Numbered from the stretch's first letter, positions 37,068 through 50,873 are shown. The stretch is 64,000 nucleotides of DNA from Sphingorhabdus profundilacus (GCF_009769755.1 NZ_SDWJ01000001.1:620001-684000), one strand, 5' to 3'. Notes: generated from the letters alone by a model not told the origin. Numbers and translations: made by a program.

Positions 37068-38029
37068 AGTGGATCGCATTCTGCGGTGTCTTTGGACTCG
37101 CAAATATAGCCAATGCTTCTCCTCACCCCGAAAAGGTGAACGCTTATCAGGAGCTGGCTCAGCAAGATGCCCGTCTGGCGGTGATCGGCTACCGTCTGGC
37201 ATCCGCCAATGCACCCTTCTGCAAAAAGCTTGAGCGAAATCTGGGGTGGGTACTTCAGGACGAACGGCAATATCCCGACCCGAATGAGGCACGCCGTGCC
37301 CTGATATTTCGGGCACCGATCTCGGTCGCGGCGTTGGTTCCGGGCGGACCGGCCGAACGCAGCGGAATTCAAACCGGCGACGGTCTTCTCGGCCTGAATG
37401 GCAGGTCTTGGACCGGGCAAGCCGGACCAGCATCCTCGAAAAGCGCCGAGCGTCTGGAGCGGGTGCAAGCGGACGTGCAGAAGGCACTGGCCAGCAGCCG
37501 TTCGATCCGGTTGGAGCTGAACACAGTCACGGGTCCCAAAACTTTTCTGATTGAACCAACCCCAATTTGTGTTTCGCGATTTTGGGTCGACACCAAATCA
37601 ACCCTCGACGCAGGCGCAGATGGCGAAAATGTGCGGATAACAGAAGGATTGATGACATTTGTGGCCAGCGACGACGAACTGGCCGCCGCTGTAGCCCATG
37701 AATTTTCGCACAATCTTCTGGATCATAGAAATCAGCTCGAAAAAACTGGCCGCAAAGCCCATCATATTTTGGCGACAGAGATCGAGGCTGACCGGCTTTC
37801 GGTGTGGCTGATGGCAAATGCGGGATATGATCCGCTCGCGGCGCTCCGTTTTGCGGAACGATTTGGCCGCAAAACGGATCTCGGAATCTTCTCCGACGCG
37901 ACGCATCTTCGATGGAAAAACCGGATAAAGACGCTGCGGGCTGAAATTGAGGTGATTGCCAAAACACCGAAACTTCAGGGTTTGTCGCCCCCGCCATTGC
38001 TTACGGGTGGCCATTTGGACACGCAGTAG
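37064..38029 (+). CDS. Exported M48-family metalloprotease with PDZ-like segment
   Basis: A 321-residue periplasmic protease. A signal peptide (MKWIAFCGVFGLANIANAS) is followed by a PDZ-like region around residues 85-130 (ALVPGGPAERSGIQTGDGLLGLNGRSW). The M48 zinc site HEFSH is at 212-216. The downstream EIEADRLSVWLMANAGYDP supplies the third ligand Glu and is typical of the family. It resembles envelope quality-control proteases such as BepA/LoiP but with a PDZ insertion. It is translationally coupled to the Sua5-type gene (ATGA), a pairing without obvious functional logic. Confidence 0.85.
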   Translation: MKWIAFCGVFGLANIANASPHPEKVNAYQELAQQDARLAVIGYRLASANAPFCKKLERNLGWVLQDERQYPDPNEARRALIFRAPISVAALVPGGPAERSGIQTGDGLLGLNGRSWTGQAGPASSKSAERLERVQADVQKALASSRSIRLELNTVTGPKTFLIEPTPICVSRFWVDTKSTLDAGADGENVRITEGLMTFVASDDELAAAVAHEFSHNLLDHRNQLEKTGRKAHHILATEIEADRLSVWLMANAGYDPLAALRFAERFGRKTDLGIFSDATHLRWKNRIKTLRAEIEVIAKTPKLQGLSPPPLLTGGHLDTQ

Positions 38030-38118
38030 AAAAAAATCAGTTGCATATCAGGATGGTGTTTCATCCCGCCAATGATTGGCCTATCACCGGGTGCTGAGAA
38101 TATATGGGGAGGGCGAAA

Positions 38119-39171
38119 TTGCTTCGTGCACAGAAAAGTTTAGCGATCTGGCTTCCCGTAATCCTGCTTGCAGCGTGCAGCCAGGAAAAAGCCGTACCCC
38201 GCGCCACCATCGATGAAACACATCCAGTTCAGATTATCACCGCACAGCAGGATAGTATGCAACGGGTTATCAATGCTGTCGGAACGGTTCGATTTCGCCG
38301 TGAAACCCCGTTGGGTTTTACAACCGCCGGGAAAGTAGCGACTGTCCGCTTTGAAGAGGGCGACACCGTAAATCGGGGCGTATTGCTGGCGGCGCTCGAT
38401 TCGACAACTGTCGGCGCGGATGTGAGCGTCGCAGTTGCCGAACGTGATCGTGCCAGATCTGAATTTGAACGGGTCAAGTCACTTTATGCCGACGGGTGGA
38501 TAACAAAGGCGCGCTTTGAAACCGCCGAGGCCAGCTTGAAGGCCGCCGACGCCAGAGTAAGGCAAGCCGGGTTCGCGTCAGGCACTTCGCAGTTATATGC
38601 ACCATCTGGCGGCGTTATACTGGCCCGAAATGTGCAACCCGGGCAAGTTATCGCTGCGGGGACACCAGCTCTGATCTTGGGAGAGAATGATGGTGGCTTT
38701 GTTTTTCGTGTCCCGATAATTGATCGGGATGCAGCCCAGCTGCGGGTTGGGATGACTGCCGATATTTCGATTGAATCATCAGCCGGAGAATTGATTCGAG
38801 CGACGATTTCCGAAATCGACGGCCGCGCAAATGAGGCTACTGGCGCGTTTACCGTTCAGTTCCAGTTGCCGCGACAGGCAAAATTAAAGTCAGGACAAAT
38901 TGGGACGGCGAATATAAAACTGCCTGTATCAGAGGGCGGGGCACTGCAAATTCCTGCAAGTGCCCTTTTCGGAGTTCGCACAGGCGAGGGACTTGTTTAC
39001 GTTGTGGATTCGAAAAACCGCGTTGAAACCCGTAATGTCGCAATTGAACGGGTCACCGATCAGTTTGTGATGGTGTCAGGAGGGATACGGCCGGGCGATA
39101 AGATTGTGACCTCAGGGCTTGAAAAACTGCGAACAGGGTCGAAAGTCCGCATCGTGACGGCGCTTCGTTAA
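38119..39171 (+). CDS. RND efflux periplasmic adaptor lipoprotein (MFP family)
   Basis: Membrane-fusion protein linking an RND pump to an outer-membrane channel. About 350 residues with an N-terminal lipoprotein signal (LAIWLPVILLAACSQE; lipidated Cys about residue 20). Biotinyl-lipoyl-like halves flank a short helical hairpin (GKVATVRFEEGDTVNRGVLLAALD ... YAPSGGVILARNVQPGQVI), followed by a beta-barrel region. The start is best read as TTG at 38119, because GGGGAGGG lies five bases upstream. The in-frame ATG at 38104 overlaps that ribosome site. The pump gene begins three bases after the stop. Confidence 0.9.
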   Translation: MLRAQKSLAIWLPVILLAACSQEKAVPRATIDETHPVQIITAQQDSMQRVINAVGTVRFRRETPLGFTTAGKVATVRFEEGDTVNRGVLLAALDSTTVGADVSVAVAERDRARSEFERVKSLYADGWITKARFETAEASLKAADARVRQAGFASGTSQLYAPSGGVILARNVQPGQVIAAGTPALILGENDGGFVFRVPIIDRDAAQLRVGMTADISIESSAGELIRATISEIDGRANEATGAFTVQFQLPRQAKLKSGQIGTANIKLPVSEGGALQIPASALFGVRTGEGLVYVVDSKNRVETRNVAIERVTDQFVMVSGGIRPGDKIVTSGLEKLRTGSKVRIVTALR

Positions 39172-39174
39172 ATC

Positions 39175-42100
39175 ATGCATGTCGCCGAAGTAGCAATTCG
39201 CAAATGGCAGCTGACGCTGGTCTTGTTTGCGCTCCTGTGCGCCTTGGGGTTTTCGGCCTTTCAAGAAGTACCGCGTGCAGTCGATCCCCATTTTTCGATG
39301 CCCGTTGTTTCTATCGTCGCCTTGCAACCGGGTGCTGACCCTGCCGAAATAGAACAGACCATCACCAAACCGATCGAAGAACTTCTGCAAGGTTTGGAAG
39401 ACGTGCAGAATGTCGCATCAACGAGTACTGACGGCAGCGCCGTTATTCGCGCTGAATTTGATTGGTCAGGCGACCCAGACCAATATTTCAATGATACAGT
39501 TCGCGAAGTTACGGCCATCAGAAGCCAGTTACCCTCTGATTTGCAGCGACTAACGTTCGAAAAAATCCGAACTACAAATACATCGATTTTACAAATCGCG
39601 TTGCTCAGTGAAACTGCGAGTTGGTATCGGATGGAAAAATATGCCCGCGATATTAGCGAGGCGCTAGGGAGATACAAAGAAGTTCGGCAATCCGAAATTT
39701 ATGGATTGCCGCAACCTGAAATAAGCGTTTCGATTAACGCTGGACGCCTTGCCGCGTTGCGTGTGCCAGCGAGTTCGGTGGCGGATGCAATTCGTGTTGG
39801 CGGTGCCGATGTTCCTGCCGGTGCCGTGACAAGCGGCTCACGGCGCTTCAACGTGGAAGCTGGCGGTGCATTTCGTGATCTAGACACTATCCGCAATCTA
39901 CCGCTGAGAAGCAATCATGGAACTTTGCTTCGCGTCGGCGATATCGCTGATGTCCAATATGGCGCAGCCGAGCAACGCGTCAAGGTGAGCCATAATGGGC
40001 AACGCGCAATTTGGATAACCGCCAACCAGAAGCAAGGAACTGACGCAACCAAGCTCAGAAATTTGTTGGTGAAAGAATTGGCAGTTCAGCAAAAACTTTT
40101 GCCGCCTGACATCAAAGCTGTGGTTCAGTTCGACCAGAGCAAGGATATCAGCAAACGGTTAAAAGAATTGGCGCGTGACTTTGGTATTGCGCTGTTTCTT
40201 GTCTTGTTCACTTTGTTGCCATTGGGATGGCGGGCGTCGATTATTGTGATGATTTCGATTCCCCTGTCGATAGCGTCGGGATTGTTGGCGATATCGGCCA
40301 TGGGCTTCAATCTCAGTCAACTGGTGGTCGCAGGTTTTATCTTATCACTCGGCTTGCTGGTGGATGATTCCATCGTAGTGGTAGAGAATATCGCCCGGCA
40401 TTTGCGGATGGGGAAAGGCCGGGATCAGGCCGCGATTGACGGTACCAAAGAAATCACGATGGCCGTCATCGGCTCAACAGGAGTTCTCGTTTTTGCATTT
40501 TTCCCTTTGTTTTTCCTTCCCGAAGGTGCGGGAAAATTCACACAGAGTTTTATCGGTACAATCGTTGCCACAATTACGGCATCGATGATTGTGTCACTTA
40601 CCATCGTACCATTCCTGGCGAGCCGGATATTGAATCGAGATGAACATGAAGGTGGCAACGCTTTGTTGCGATGGTTGATGAACAAAATCGATCGTTTTTA
40701 TCATCCCATGCTGCATTGGGCATTGGATCGTCCGCGGCGCACGGTATGGGGCGCATTGGCTATAACATGCGCCGCCTTTTTTCTTGTCCCCATTTTGGGC
40801 TTCAGCTTGTTTCCGAATGCCGATACATCCTATTTCAGGGTTACGGTAGAAACAGAACAAGGTTCAAGCATTGCCGAAACCGGGCGTATTGTTCGGGAAG
40901 TGTCGAATATACTGAAAACCGAACCCATGATCAAAGTTCGCGCAGAAAACATCGGCGCATATAATCCCCCGGTATTCTATAATGTGTTTCAACGTGGTGA
41001 AAACCCGACACATGGCGAAGTTTTGGCGATAATGGATGACTGGAAAGGCGCAGAGGCAAGGGCGATGATAGACCGCTTGCGCCAAAAACTGGACAATATT
41101 CCCGGTGCCCGGATAAAGATCGTTCTGTTTCAGAATGGCGCACCAATCAATGCACCAGTCGAGTTCCGTGTCTATGGTCCTGAACAGGATGAACTTCGAA
41201 AAATTGCATCAAAGATGGAACAAGTGCTGCGCGATACGCCCGGCGCGCGCGATGTAAATAATCCGGTTGCGTTTGACCGCGTTGACCTGGATGTGCGAAT
41301 TGATGATGCAAAAGCCGCGTTACTTGATGTACAGTCGGGAGCTGCGCGTAGAGCGATCAGGCTTGCATTGTCGGGCGAACGGTCCGGGACTTTTCGGGAC
41401 GTGGAAGGGGATAGCTATCCCGTGGTGGTTCGGCTTCCTTTGGCAGAAACGCATCCGATATCCGCATTAGAATCGATCTATGTTCCCAACCGCAGTGGGC
41501 AATCGGTTCAACTCGCCGAGATTAGCCGCCCCATATTGGAGAGCACGCCTGCAGCCGTGTATCGCTATAATCTTGAGCGAAATGTGAGTGTTACGGCACA
41601 GATCAAAGATGGGGTTGTAGTTTCGAAAGTCAATCGCGACGCCCAAAGTAAGATGGATAAAATTGCGCTAAAACCGGGTTATTCGATCGGAATTGGAGGA
41701 GAAGCCGAAAAAATAAACGATACATTCGCAGGGTTCGGGCCAATTGTAATGATCGCGATGTTTAGCATCTTCGCGATCCTAGTTGCCGAATTCGGTCGCT
41801 ATAAAGAAGCGTTGGTTGTTGCCGGTGTTATCCCCCTTGGAACATTTGGGGGCTTGATTGCCTTAGTTGTTACTGGAAACAACCTCTCTTTTCTCGCCGT
41901 CATCGGATTCATTGCATTGGTTGGGATCGAAATTAAAAATTCGATCCTGCTGGTAGACTTTACGAGCCAATTGCGCCAGCGCGGCCTAGGGTTGCGTGAA
42001 GCGATTGAACAAGCCGGCGAAGTCCGCTTCCTGCCTGTGCTGCTCACGTCGGTAACTGCAATCGGTGGCCTTATGCCCTTGGCGCTTTTTGGTGGGAGCC

Positions 42101-42261
42101 TTTATGGGCCATTGGCAATAGTATTGATCGGGGGCTTGATTTCTTCAACGTTGCTATCACGTATTGTCACACCGGCAATGTATTTGCTGGTCGTGCGCGG
42201 GGATGATGCCAAAGCGACGGCTAAATCCGAGAAAAATGAAGGACAATTAAATGCCACATGA
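39175..42261 (+). CDS. RND efflux pump inner-membrane transporter (HAE1/AcrB-like)
   Basis: A 1028-residue proton-driven transporter with the usual duplicated layout. An N-terminal helix is followed by a periplasmic loop, six helices (LVLFTLLPLGWRASIIVMISIP, GFNLSQLVVAGFILSLGLLVDDSIVVVENI), a second loop and a C-terminal six-helix set (FLAVIGFIALVGIEIKNSILLVDF). The Asp pair in the LVDDSIVVVENI helix is the proton-relay motif. The two-component adaptor-pump pair with no outer-membrane factor gene nearby suggests it uses a shared TolC-like channel. Drug versus metal specificity is not clear; the sequence is closer to drug/solvent-type than to heavy-metal CusA type. Confidence 0.92.
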   Translation: MHVAEVAIRKWQLTLVLFALLCALGFSAFQEVPRAVDPHFSMPVVSIVALQPGADPAEIEQTITKPIEELLQGLEDVQNVASTSTDGSAVIRAEFDWSGDPDQYFNDTVREVTAIRSQLPSDLQRLTFEKIRTTNTSILQIALLSETASWYRMEKYARDISEALGRYKEVRQSEIYGLPQPEISVSINAGRLAALRVPASSVADAIRVGGADVPAGAVTSGSRRFNVEAGGAFRDLDTIRNLPLRSNHGTLLRVGDIADVQYGAAEQRVKVSHNGQRAIWITANQKQGTDATKLRNLLVKELAVQQKLLPPDIKAVVQFDQSKDISKRLKELARDFGIALFLVLFTLLPLGWRASIIVMISIPLSIASGLLAISAMGFNLSQLVVAGFILSLGLLVDDSIVVVENIARHLRMGKGRDQAAIDGTKEITMAVIGSTGVLVFAFFPLFFLPEGAGKFTQSFIGTIVATITASMIVSLTIVPFLASRILNRDEHEGGNALLRWLMNKIDRFYHPMLHWALDRPRRTVWGALAITCAAFFLVPILGFSLFPNADTSYFRVTVETEQGSSIAETGRIVREVSNILKTEPMIKVRAENIGAYNPPVFYNVFQRGENPTHGEVLAIMDDWKGAEARAMIDRLRQKLDNIPGARIKIVLFQNGAPINAPVEFRVYGPEQDELRKIASKMEQVLRDTPGARDVNNPVAFDRVDLDVRIDDAKAALLDVQSGAARRAIRLALSGERSGTFRDVEGDSYPVVVRLPLAETHPISALESIYVPNRSGQSVQLAEISRPILESTPAAVYRYNLERNVSVTAQIKDGVVVSKVNRDAQSKMDKIALKPGYSIGIGGEAEKINDTFAGFGPIVMIAMFSIFAILVAEFGRYKEALVVAGVIPLGTFGGLIALVVTGNNLSFLAVIGFIALVGIEIKNSILLVDFTSQLRQRGLGLREAIEQAGEVRFLPVLLTSVTAIGGLMPLALFGGSLYGPLAIVLIGGLISSTLLSRIVTPAMYLLVVRGDDAKATAKSEKNEGQLNAT

Positions 42262-42784
42262 TGAGGCAATTTTTGCTGGCGGATGCTTCTGGTGCACAGA
42301 GGCGGTGTTTGGTCAGCTAAACGGCGTGAGTAGCGTCATAAGCGGCTATATCGGCGGTACTGTTGCCGACCCCAGCTACAAGCAGGTATGCAACGGCGAT
42401 ACTGGCCACGCAGAGGCTATTCGAATTGGATTTGATCCTGAAGTCATCAGTTATGCCGATTTGCTCGATATTTTTTTCGCAACGCACGATCCGACGCAAT
42501 TGAATCGGCAAGGGAATGACATCGGCACGCAATATCGTTCCGCAATTTTTCCGCTAAATGACGAGCAACGTATCGAAGCGCAAGCGGGCATAGTTAGAGC
42601 CTCTGTCGATTGGCCAACTCCGATTGTAACGTCTATTGAAGGTCCGGCAATTTGGTATCCTGCTGAAGATTATCATCAGGAATATTGGGACGGTGAAGGG
42701 CAGCGTAACCCCTATTGCCTGGCAGTTATTCCGCCTAAATTGGCAAAATTGAAAAAAGCATTCGCACAAAAATTGACGAATTGA
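42251..42784 (+). CDS. msrA: Peptide-methionine (S)-S-oxide reductase MsrA
   Basis: Repairs oxidised Met residues using thioredoxin. 177 residues. The GCFWC motif places the catalytic Cys at residue 12 and a second Cys at 15. The conserved YIGG, GDTGHAEAIRIGFDP and YHQEYW segments are present. It overlaps the end of the RND pump gene by 11 bases; GAAGGA precedes the ATG, so it is probably co-transcribed with the efflux genes. No fused MsrB domain. Confidence 0.95.
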   Translation: MPHDEAIFAGGCFWCTEAVFGQLNGVSSVISGYIGGTVADPSYKQVCNGDTGHAEAIRIGFDPEVISYADLLDIFFATHDPTQLNRQGNDIGTQYRSAIFPLNDEQRIEAQAGIVRASVDWPTPIVTSIEGPAIWYPAEDYHQEYWDGEGQRNPYCLAVIPPKLAKLKKAFAQKLTN

Positions 42785-42859
42785 TCAATCTGCGAAATTT
42801 CCATTCGACTATCCTTCAGGGTAATCGACAAATTTACTTACTCGGATAAAGCTGCCCAC

Positions 42860-43729
42860 ATGGAAATTAAACCGATACGCAAAGCCGTCTTCCCCGTAGC
42901 AGGACTTGGCACCCGTTTTTTACCTGCCACAAAGGCCATACCGAAAGAGATGCTGCCGATTGTTGACCGGCCACTTATTCAATATGCGGTCGATGAAGCT
43001 CGTGAGGCTGGCATCGAGCAAATGATATTTGTGACGGGTCGCGGTAAAAGTGCGATCGAAGACCATTTCGATATCGCTTACGAACTTGAAAAAACAATGT
43101 CCGAACGTGGAAAAGACCTATCGGTTTTGGAACCGACCAGGCTTGGCCCTGGAAATTGCGCTTATGTCCGTCAGCAAGAGCCATTGGGTCTGGGGCATGC
43201 AATCTGGTGCGCGCGGGATATTGTGGGTGACGAGCCTTTTGCCATTTTCTTGCCTGATGAATTTATGCACGGTTCGCCCGGATGTATGAAGCAAATGGTG
43301 GAAGAATACCGCACAATTGGCGGTAACATGATCAGCGTTCTGGAAATTCCGCACGACAAGGTTTCAAGCTATGGCGTTATTCGACCCGGTCAAAGCGAAG
43401 GCGCTGTAACCGAAGTTCTGGGACTGGTTGAAAAACCTAAGGTTGAAGATGCGCCTTCCAACCTCATAATCTCCGGTCGATACATTCTGCAACCGGAAGT
43501 CATGCGTGTCCTTGAAGGGCAGGGCAAAGGCGCAGGTGGAGAAATTCAGCTCACCGATGCGATGGCCCAAATGATCGGGAAGCAAGCGTTTCATGCGGTG
43601 ACTTTTGACGGTAACCGTTACGATTGCGGATCGAAAGTTGGATATATTGAAGCCAATCTGGCTGTAGCACTTGAACGACCAGACATGGCCGATGAAGTAA
43701 GGGCGATTGCGATCAACCTGTTAAAGTAG
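42860..43729 (+). CDS. galU: UTP-glucose-1-phosphate uridylyltransferase GalU
   Basis: Makes UDP-glucose for exopolysaccharide, lipopolysaccharide/glycosphingolipid and osmolyte synthesis. 289 residues. The N-terminal nucleotide-binding signature reads FPVAGLGTRFLPATKAIPKEMLPIV, followed by YAVDEAREAGIEQMIFVTGRGK. The uridylyltransferase core GYIEANLAVAL near the C-terminus is typical. It stands alone with a 75-base upstream gap after msrA; no strong Shine-Dalgarno is obvious. Confidence 0.95.
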   Translation: MEIKPIRKAVFPVAGLGTRFLPATKAIPKEMLPIVDRPLIQYAVDEAREAGIEQMIFVTGRGKSAIEDHFDIAYELEKTMSERGKDLSVLEPTRLGPGNCAYVRQQEPLGLGHAIWCARDIVGDEPFAIFLPDEFMHGSPGCMKQMVEEYRTIGGNMISVLEIPHDKVSSYGVIRPGQSEGAVTEVLGLVEKPKVEDAPSNLIISGRYILQPEVMRVLEGQGKGAGGEIQLTDAMAQMIGKQAFHAVTFDGNRYDCGSKVGYIEANLAVALERPDMADEVRAIAINLLK

Positions 43730-43799
43730 TGCGCGCGATGTTAAGGTACGTCTCGTCATAGCCAAGGTAGTCCGGTTATGCGAAGAGCGGGAGTTGCGT

Positions 43800-44105
43800 A
43801 TGCGTCTGGTTTTGTCATTGGTTTTGGGATTTTTGTTGTCTGGATGTGTCGCATCCGTAGTCGCTGATGTGGTTACTGCGCCCGTCAAGATCGTTTCCAA
43901 AACAGCGGACGTGCTCACTACCAGTCAATCTGAAGCAGACGAAAATCGTGGCCGCGAAATACGAAAGCGTGAAGAGGCGTTGGGGAAACTGGCGCGGCAA
44001 CGAGATAAAGCACGTCAGAAATGCGACGATGGCAATGAGGATGCTTGCGCCACCGCAGCGCAGCTTAACGAGCAAATCGAAATCGAGCAGGGGCGACCAA
44101 TTTAA
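43800..44105 (+). CDS. Small lipoprotein of unknown function
   Basis: A 101-residue protein with a lipoprotein signal (MRLVLSLVLGFLLSGC; lipidated Cys16). The next segment VADVVTAPVKIVSKTADVL could form a short amphipathic or membrane-lying helix. A charged coiled-coil-like C-terminus follows (EIRKREEALGKLARQRDKARQKCDDG), with a Cys pair KCDDGNEDAC that may form a disulfide. GCGGGAG precedes the ATG at 43800. Not recognised beyond that. Confidence 0.72.
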   Translation: MRLVLSLVLGFLLSGCVASVVADVVTAPVKIVSKTADVLTTSQSEADENRGREIRKREEALGKLARQRDKARQKCDDGNEDACATAAQLNEQIEIEQGRPI

Positions 44106-44153
44106 GCGGATGCACCGCGCCGTGCAGGCGCATTTATCGGTGAACGTGCATTT

Positions 44154-44224
44154 TTTGTCGACAAACAACTGATAAATGTAAATTTTTGCATTTTGTCGAA
44201 CATCTGCATCGTCCATCGAACATC
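44154..44224. promoter_or_regulatory. Palindrome and 20-bp-phased direct repeats upstream of receptor gene
   Basis: TTTGTCGACAAA is a perfect 12-bp palindrome at 44154-44165. TCGAACATC occurs at 44196-44204 and again at 44216-44224, exactly 20 bases apart, and shares TGTCGA with the palindrome in the first case. The cluster lies 80-150 bases before the receptor start and looks like an operator region. Confidence 0.4.
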
Positions 44225-44305
44225 CATGTTTTAACTTTCAAAACTGACATAGACGACTGCCAGCAAGTACTGGCCGCATTCAGCGGCGGACGGCGGGGAG
44301 TTGAG

Positions 44306-46420
44306 ATGACATACGCAAGTCGCCCTTTCGCGCTGTTGATAACAGCCGCAGGATATTTGCTTTCAAGCCCGGCTTTGCAAGCTGAAGAGGTCGAAAAATC
44401 ATCCTCGGTATTGACCCAGGCTGAAGGTAAGCGCCAGTTTCGCGGCGACTTCTTCGCCATGTATTCGCCTGTAACCGCCCTTGATATGGTTCGACGAATT
44501 CCCGGATTCTCGATTGACGACGGCAATGGCAGACGCGGTTTCGGCGAAAATGCCGGCAATGTTTTGATTGATGGAGACCGCCCGTCGAGCAAAGCGGATG
44601 ATATCTTCACGATCCTTGCACGTATCCCGGCCAGCGAAGTTGCGTATATCGAACTGACCGAACAAGCGGGCGCTGACTCAGAAGCGCAGGGCAAGGGACA
44701 AATTGTCAATGTAATCCGGAAAGTTTCGGAAAAAATTAGTGGCACATATGAGGGCAATATCGTCGCCGGAACTCGGTACGGTTTTCAGCCATCGATCAAC
44801 GCCTCGGCAACGCTTCGACGAAACCGGACAACCATCGAACTGAACGTCAGCTCCTACTCCGAACGCATTTATGGGTTTGGACCGGAGGATTTCAGGACGG
44901 GGTCGGGGGCATTTGTTGAACGGCGGCATTATCAGGGGAATGGTGGTTTCGATGAAGCCGCGATCGGAGGATCAATAAAGACGCGTTTAGGGGCGGCGAA
45001 AGTAAACCTGAACGGCCAGGTGCGTTTTGAAGATAGTTTTGATCGACGCGAAGGAAGCTATTTTTCCTCCGCTGGCCTCGATATCGGCAGCGAGTTATTG
45101 CTTCGCGACGGGCCGATAAACGACCTTGGATATGAATTTGGCGGTGATGTAGAATTTGGATTGGGTCCCCAATTTAACACGAAGATTATCGGGCTTTACC
45201 GTAATGCCAGAGAGAGCAATGACAGCAGTATTGCCGTCGACAGGCGTGGTCAGCCGTTGACACGGTTTGAAACACGCAGTCGTAACCAACCGAGCGAAGC
45301 CGTTGCTCGTATTCAAAATGACGTAAATGCAGTCAAAGGCCACGCAATCCAATTTGGCGGCGAAGTTGCTTATAATCGGCTGGATGCCAAATTTTCTGCC
45401 GCGAGTTCGGTTGCAGGGGCAGTAACGTCATTTCCCGCATCGAATGTTCTGGTTGAAGAAGTTCGGATAGAACCGTTTGTGACTGACATCTGGGCGGTCG
45501 GCCCTTCCTGGAAAATCGAGGTTGGTGCAATTGCAGAATTTTCCAAGCTGACGCTATCGGGTGACAGCTTGGCGTCGCGCCAATTCAAATTTCTGAAGCC
45601 GCGTGCGGCGGCAACTTGGACAGTTGATTCACAGACGACCTTTGAATTTCGTGCCGAGCGGCAGGTGGAGCAACTGGATTTTGAGGAGTTTGCGACGTCG
45701 CTGGATGTCGGGTTGGGCAACCAGGTGGACGCCGGAAACGCTGATCTGGTGCCCGAGAAAACGACGACTTTTTCGGCGTTGGTTAGGCACAAGTTTCTTG
45801 ACCGTGGCAGTATCCAGTTTCGCGGAGATTATCAGCTTGTTAGCGATACGCAGGATCTGGTCCCCATTACTTTGCGTGACGCCGCAGGTAATATTACCGC
45901 CCAGTTTGATGGGGCAGGGAACATTGGCGATAGCAAGCGTTGGAATGGCGAACTTGAAATTACGCTTCCATTTGATTGGCTGACAAAACCCTTTGGTGTG
46001 AGTGGGATCGAAGTCAAATATGTTGGCCATTACCACGACAGTCGTGTCACAGACCCGGTGACTGGACAAAAGCGGCGAAGGTCCAATCGGTCATTATGGC
46101 ATCAGCAGTGGGATTTGCGCTATGATGTGTCGCAACTTGGGATTGTATATGGGGCTTCGTTCTATGTTGAGGGCGCCAATAACAGTTTCTTCCTTGATGA
46201 ATTTAGACGGCAGAGCGAGGGCATCAAAACCAACATATTCATTGAATATACTAAATTAAAATTGGGCACATTGCGACTGCAAGTAATTGATTTATCAGAT
46301 TTTCGGCGGGATCGATTTATTTTCAATGACACCCGTGCTTCAGGTGTACTGCGCGAGATAATCAACCGAAAACGGTCGCTTGACCCATTGATCCAGCTTA
46401 CCCTGTCGGGCAAATTCTGA
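44306..46420 (+). CDS. TonB-dependent receptor-like outer-membrane protein
   Basis: About 704 residues. A signal peptide (MTYASRPFALLITAAGYLL, cleavage near LQA) is followed by a plug-like domain (ALDMVRRIPGFSIDDGNGRRGFGENAGNVLIDGDRPSSKADDIFTILARIPASEVAYIEL). A long beta-rich barrel ends in the outer-membrane C-terminal signature LTLSGKF with terminal Phe. I see no obvious TonB box. The ATG at 44306 has GGGGAG upstream and gives a proper signal peptide; the in-frame ATG at 44186 does not. Ligand unknown. Barrel genes of this sort are abundant in sphingomonads. Confidence 0.85.
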   Translation: MTYASRPFALLITAAGYLLSSPALQAEEVEKSSSVLTQAEGKRQFRGDFFAMYSPVTALDMVRRIPGFSIDDGNGRRGFGENAGNVLIDGDRPSSKADDIFTILARIPASEVAYIELTEQAGADSEAQGKGQIVNVIRKVSEKISGTYEGNIVAGTRYGFQPSINASATLRRNRTTIELNVSSYSERIYGFGPEDFRTGSGAFVERRHYQGNGGFDEAAIGGSIKTRLGAAKVNLNGQVRFEDSFDRREGSYFSSAGLDIGSELLLRDGPINDLGYEFGGDVEFGLGPQFNTKIIGLYRNARESNDSSIAVDRRGQPLTRFETRSRNQPSEAVARIQNDVNAVKGHAIQFGGEVAYNRLDAKFSAASSVAGAVTSFPASNVLVEEVRIEPFVTDIWAVGPSWKIEVGAIAEFSKLTLSGDSLASRQFKFLKPRAAATWTVDSQTTFEFRAERQVEQLDFEEFATSLDVGLGNQVDAGNADLVPEKTTTFSALVRHKFLDRGSIQFRGDYQLVSDTQDLVPITLRDAAGNITAQFDGAGNIGDSKRWNGELEITLPFDWLTKPFGVSGIEVKYVGHYHDSRVTDPVTGQKRRRSNRSLWHQQWDLRYDVSQLGIVYGASFYVEGANNSFFLDEFRRQSEGIKTNIFIEYTKLKLGTLRLQVIDLSDFRRDRFIFNDTRASGVLREIINRKRSLDPLIQLTLSGKF

Positions 46421-46422
46421 AT

Positions 46423-46459
46423 AACAAACCCGCCGGAAATCGATTCCGGCGGGTTTGTT
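46423..46459. terminator. Bidirectional terminator between receptor gene and rpoC
   Basis: Sixteen-base perfect arms AACAAACCCGCCGGAA / TTCCGGCGGGTTTGTT with a 5-nt loop, T-rich on the plus side. It serves the receptor gene and the convergent rpoC, whose stop is eight bases away. Confidence 0.92.
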
Positions 46460-46466
46460 TTTAAGC

Positions 46467-50753
<4,287 letters not shown>

Positions 50754-50766
50754 TTTGTTATCCTTA

Positions 50767-50864
50767 AATCCTCCTCCCGCTTGCGGGAGGGGTTAGGGGA
50801 GGGTGATACCGAGGGGGGAAGGACTGACCCTCCCCCGACCCCTCCCGCATGCAGGAGGGGAGTA
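50767..50864. repeat. Palindromic repeat in rpoB-rpoC spacer
   Basis: Inverted GC-rich element. It starts CCTCCTCCCGCTTGCGGGAG, continues with GGTTAGGGGAGGGTG, and returns with TGACCCTCCCCCGACCCCTC and CCCGCATGCAGGAGGGG. Each end is itself a small hairpin (CCTCCCGC/GCGGGAGG). It is the same family as the insertion at 61189-61278 in mfd. Any rpoBC transcript must cross it. Confidence 0.85.
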
Positions 50865-50873
50865 GGTCACCCC

